Source of the DNA: CAYRVX01 sp964642165
GTDB lineage: Bacteria > Planctomycetota > Phycisphaerae > SM23-33
Reading direction: 5' to 3'
Assembly: GCA_964642165.1 (NCBI GenBank)
Contig: CAZXOC010000018.1
Span: forward strand, 1 to 44,877
DNA length: 44,877 nt
In this document: positions 42,980 through 44,877 of the stretch, piece by piece
Layout of the letters: the number at the start of each line of letters is the position of its first letter
How positions within the stretch are numbered: position 1 is the first letter of the stretch
Made by a program: the position numbers and the translations under genes
Notes under the pieces: generated by a model
Database searches by the model: none
Told to the model about the DNA's origin: nothing
The model's input: only the letters and a program-made list of their open reading frames with translations

Positions 42980-43972
42980 ATGAAGACGCTCTGCCGATGG
43001 TCCCTGATCGTCGCGCTGGCCGCGACTTCCCACGCCGCGGAGACGCCGGCACCGTCGCGGCGCGCCCGGTGGGCCATGCCGCCGAAGTGCACGCCGTTCG
43101 CCCCGCCGGGGATCAAGGACCTGAAGGAGGAGCTGCGGCGGACGGGCTACCGGCTGGCCATCGCGATCCATCCCAAGCCCGCCGACCCCAAGGCCAAGAA
43201 CCCCCCGCGCGACCTGTACCTCGTTCGCGCCGACGGCACGGGCCTGAAGCAGTTCACCCAGACGCCCGACAAGGACGAGCGCGTCCCGCGGACCTCGCCC
43301 GACGGGCGCTGGTTCACCTACAACAGCGGGGACTACCTCGTGGACGTCCGCACGCTCAAGATACGCAAGCACTGGGGCGGCTACGTCTGGGCACCCGACA
43401 GCCGGCGCACCGTCCAGTGCGGGAAGCGCGGCCTCGTCTACACCGACATCGAGACGAACAAGAACAGCCCGCCCATCCCCGTCAAGCGCCGCGTGAGCAT
43501 CGCGGACATGGCGATCGACGGCAAGTGGGTCATCTTCGAGATCCGCAACTACCTCGGCTGCAAGTACACGATCGACTTCATGTCGTCGGCCGGCGGCGAG
43601 ATCCGCAAGATGCCGAACCACCCGGCCGGCAAGGGCGAGTGCCACCCCGGCTTCAGCCCCGACGCCAGGTGGATGTGCTGGAACTCCGGCGGGTCGCTGT
43701 CCGTCCGCAGGTTCGACGCGTCCCTGCCCGACGGCACGGACGGCAAGATCCACACGCTGCCGAAGACGCTCCTGGGCCAGGACCCCTGCGGGCGCTGGTC
43801 GCACTGCGGGCGGTACATCGCCTACGTGAAGATCCCTCACGGCGGGTCGTGGCGCGTGCACAGCCCGATCTGCATCGTCCGGATCGCCGACGCCGCGACG
43901 ATCACGATCAGCCCGCCCGGCTGGGTCGGCCACCACTGGGACTACGACTGGCTGCCGCCGGAGGAGGAGTAG
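42980..43972 (+). CDS. Exported beta-propeller (TolB/PD40-like) protein
   Basis: The 330-residue protein has a signal peptide (about 1-19) followed by WD/PD40-like repeats: DLYLVRADGTGLKQFT, RTSPDGRWFTYNSGDY, PGFSPDARWMCWNSG and CGRYIAYVKIPHGG. The repeat number suggests a propeller. Such proteins usually bind partners or glycans outside the cytoplasm; no enzyme motif is visible. GGAAGGAG precedes the ATG at 42980. The SUMF1-domain lipoprotein gene follows after about 56 nt on the same strand. Confidence 0.78.
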   Translation: MKTLCRWSLIVALAATSHAAETPAPSRRARWAMPPKCTPFAPPGIKDLKEELRRTGYRLAIAIHPKPADPKAKNPPRDLYLVRADGTGLKQFTQTPDKDERVPRTSPDGRWFTYNSGDYLVDVRTLKIRKHWGGYVWAPDSRRTVQCGKRGLVYTDIETNKNSPPIPVKRRVSIADMAIDGKWVIFEIRNYLGCKYTIDFMSSAGGEIRKMPNHPAGKGECHPGFSPDARWMCWNSGGSLSVRRFDASLPDGTDGKIHTLPKTLLGQDPCGRWSHCGRYIAYVKIPHGGSWRVHSPICIVRIADAATITISPPGWVGHHWDYDWLPPEEE

Positions 43973-44028
43973 CTATCCGGCGTCGGCGACCAGCTTCCAG
44001 CACCATGGCAGGAAACCGGGCCGGTCTC

Positions 44029-44877
44029 ATGATCTCGCTCCGCGTCAACATGGTCTTCGCCGCACTGTGCGTCGTGGCGCTGGCGGTGCCGGGCTGCCGG
44101 AAGCGCGGCTCGGCCGGAGCGCCGAGCCCGCCCGCGGTCATGACGACGAAGAGCGGCGTGCAGATGGTCCTCGTCCCGGGCGGCTCCTTCGTCATGGGCA
44201 GCGACCGCACCGACGAGGTCGACGAGCCGGCCCACACCGTCCATGTGGTCGCGTTCTACATCGACCGGTACGAGGTCACCCAGGCGCACTACGCGAAGCT
44301 GACCGGCAAGAACCCCTCGCTGCACAAGGCGCGGGGCCGGCCCGTCGAGCAGATCCGCTGGCCCCAGGCAGCCGCCTACTGCAACGCCCGCAGCCGCGCC
44401 GAGGGCCTGGAGCCCTGCTACGACCCGGCGACGTGGCGGTGCGACTTCGACGCCAACGGCTACCGCCTGCCCACCGAGGCCGAGTGGGAATACGCCGCCC
44501 GCGCCGGCTCGAAGGCCGCCTGGTGCTTCGGCGACGACGCGGCCAGGCTGCCGCAGTACGGCTGGTACAAGGAGAACCAGACGCTCGGCCCGCAGCCCGT
44601 CGGGCGCAGGAAGCCCAACGCGTGGGGCCTGTACGACATGCACGGCAACGTCTGGGAATGGTGCCACGACTGGTACGCCGAGGACGCCTACGCCCGCGCC
44701 GCCTCGCGCGATCCCCGGGGCCCGGCCCGGGGCAAGACGCGCGTCCTCCGCGGCGGCTGCTGGGACTCCAAGCCCGACGAGTGCCGCAGCGCCTACCGCT
44801 TCCACGAGAAGCCCGCCTTCACCGACGTCTGCTTCGGCAAGGCCGTCAGCGGCTTCGTCGGCATCCGCTGCGTCCGC
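44029..44877 (+). CDS. SUMF1-domain lipoprotein, 3' end cut by the window
   Basis: At least 283 residues are visible, still open at the edge. It has a lipoprotein signal (LAVPGC, Cys at about 21), then an FGE/SUMF1 domain: MVLVPGGSFVMGSD, FYIDRYEVTQAHYAKLTGKNPS, YRLPTEAEWEYAARAG, GLYDMHGNVWEWCHDWY and VLRGGCWDSKPDECRSAYR. Formylglycine-generating enzymes read RGGSWxCxxxxC; here the first active-site Cys position is Ser, so sulfatase activation is doubtful and a binding or other SUMF1 role is likelier. The start is uncertain: an in-frame ATG at 44005 is equally possible; neither has a good ribosome binding site. Confidence 0.82.
   Translation, partial: MISLRVNMVFAALCVVALAVPGCRKRGSAGAPSPPAVMTTKSGVQMVLVPGGSFVMGSDRTDEVDEPAHTVHVVAFYIDRYEVTQAHYAKLTGKNPSLHKARGRPVEQIRWPQAAAYCNARSRAEGLEPCYDPATWRCDFDANGYRLPTEAEWEYAARAGSKAAWCFGDDAARLPQYGWYKENQTLGPQPVGRRKPNAWGLYDMHGNVWEWCHDWYAEDAYARAASRDPRGPARGKTRVLRGGCWDSKPDECRSAYRFHEKPAFTDVCFGKAVSGFVGIRCVR

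Noticed and set aside
1..44877. CRISPR arrays, tRNA or rRNA genes, insertion sequences, prophage
   Set aside because: No regularly spaced repeats, no cloverleaf or rRNA-like stretch and no transposase or phage gene were recognised in either strand.

Overview
The window is a high-GC (about 70% by eye, not counted) bacterial fragment, most probably from an uncultured planctomycete (Phycisphaerae-like, or a related PVC bacterium). The grounds are the gene repertoire: six Gfo/Idh/MocA oxidoreductases (five with twin-arginine signals), two Tat-exported aldo/keto-reductase-like proteins, two cysteine-type sulfatases, an HzsA-like di-heme protein, a dockerin plus PEP-CTERM protein, an ECF sigma factor next to a FecR-type membrane protein, and a class II photolyase. 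This placement is inference; no rRNA or marker gene is present. The sequence looks like a metagenome scaffold, with two N runs. One of them (4388-4487) is flanked by an exact 55-bp duplication and is almost certainly an assembly scar.

Layout. 1-2003: the first codons of a minus-strand gene leaving the left edge, an OsmC-like protein, an AT-rich non-coding island and an esterase. 2211-5800: a cytoplasmic sulfatase and a TPR/GT41 (O-GlcNAc-transferase-like) protein carrying the assembly scar. 5957-10971: a Tat-exported and a cytoplasmic Gfo/Idh paralogue, a strong hairpin, and a beta-helix/PA14 protein. 10932-13464: an integral membrane protein and a HisKA_2 histidine kinase, divergently transcribed. 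13559-23118 (minus): a likely operon in the order Gfo/Idh, AKR-like, tetraheme cytochrome c, possible small peptide, AKR-like with two 4Fe-4S motifs, Gfo/Idh, Gfo/Idh, HEAT-repeat protein. 23309-24796: a second sulfatase, divergent from that operon.

24797-25492 is non-coding and holds a perfect GC hairpin and a near-consensus promoter. 25493-26893: an exported EEP-family hydrolase with a dockerin-like segment and PEP-CTERM tail. 26868-30040: an HzsA-like di-heme protein divergent from an Rrf2 regulator. 30193-34617: a heparinase-like polysaccharide lyase and a photolyase. 34762-38390: an ECF sigma factor coupled to a zf-HC2/TM/FecR/DUF3160 fusion protein. 38380-40212: a lipoprotein and a DUF4258/YgiT toxin-antitoxin pair. 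40323-42868 (minus): an enolase-superfamily enzyme and a sixth Gfo/Idh. 42980 to the right edge: an exported beta-propeller protein and a SUMF1-domain lipoprotein cut by the window end.

Taken together the genes suggest a polysaccharide-degrading lifestyle: sulfatases, a lyase, a beta-helix protein and an acid-sugar dehydratase-like enzyme handle glycans, while exported oxidoreductases act on sugars. The most interesting locus is 13559-23118, where Tat-exported dehydrogenase-like and ferredoxin-like proteins are co-directional with a membrane-anchored tetraheme cytochrome. It could be a periplasmic redox chain that passes electrons from sugars to the membrane. That reading is a hypothesis drawn from gene content alone.
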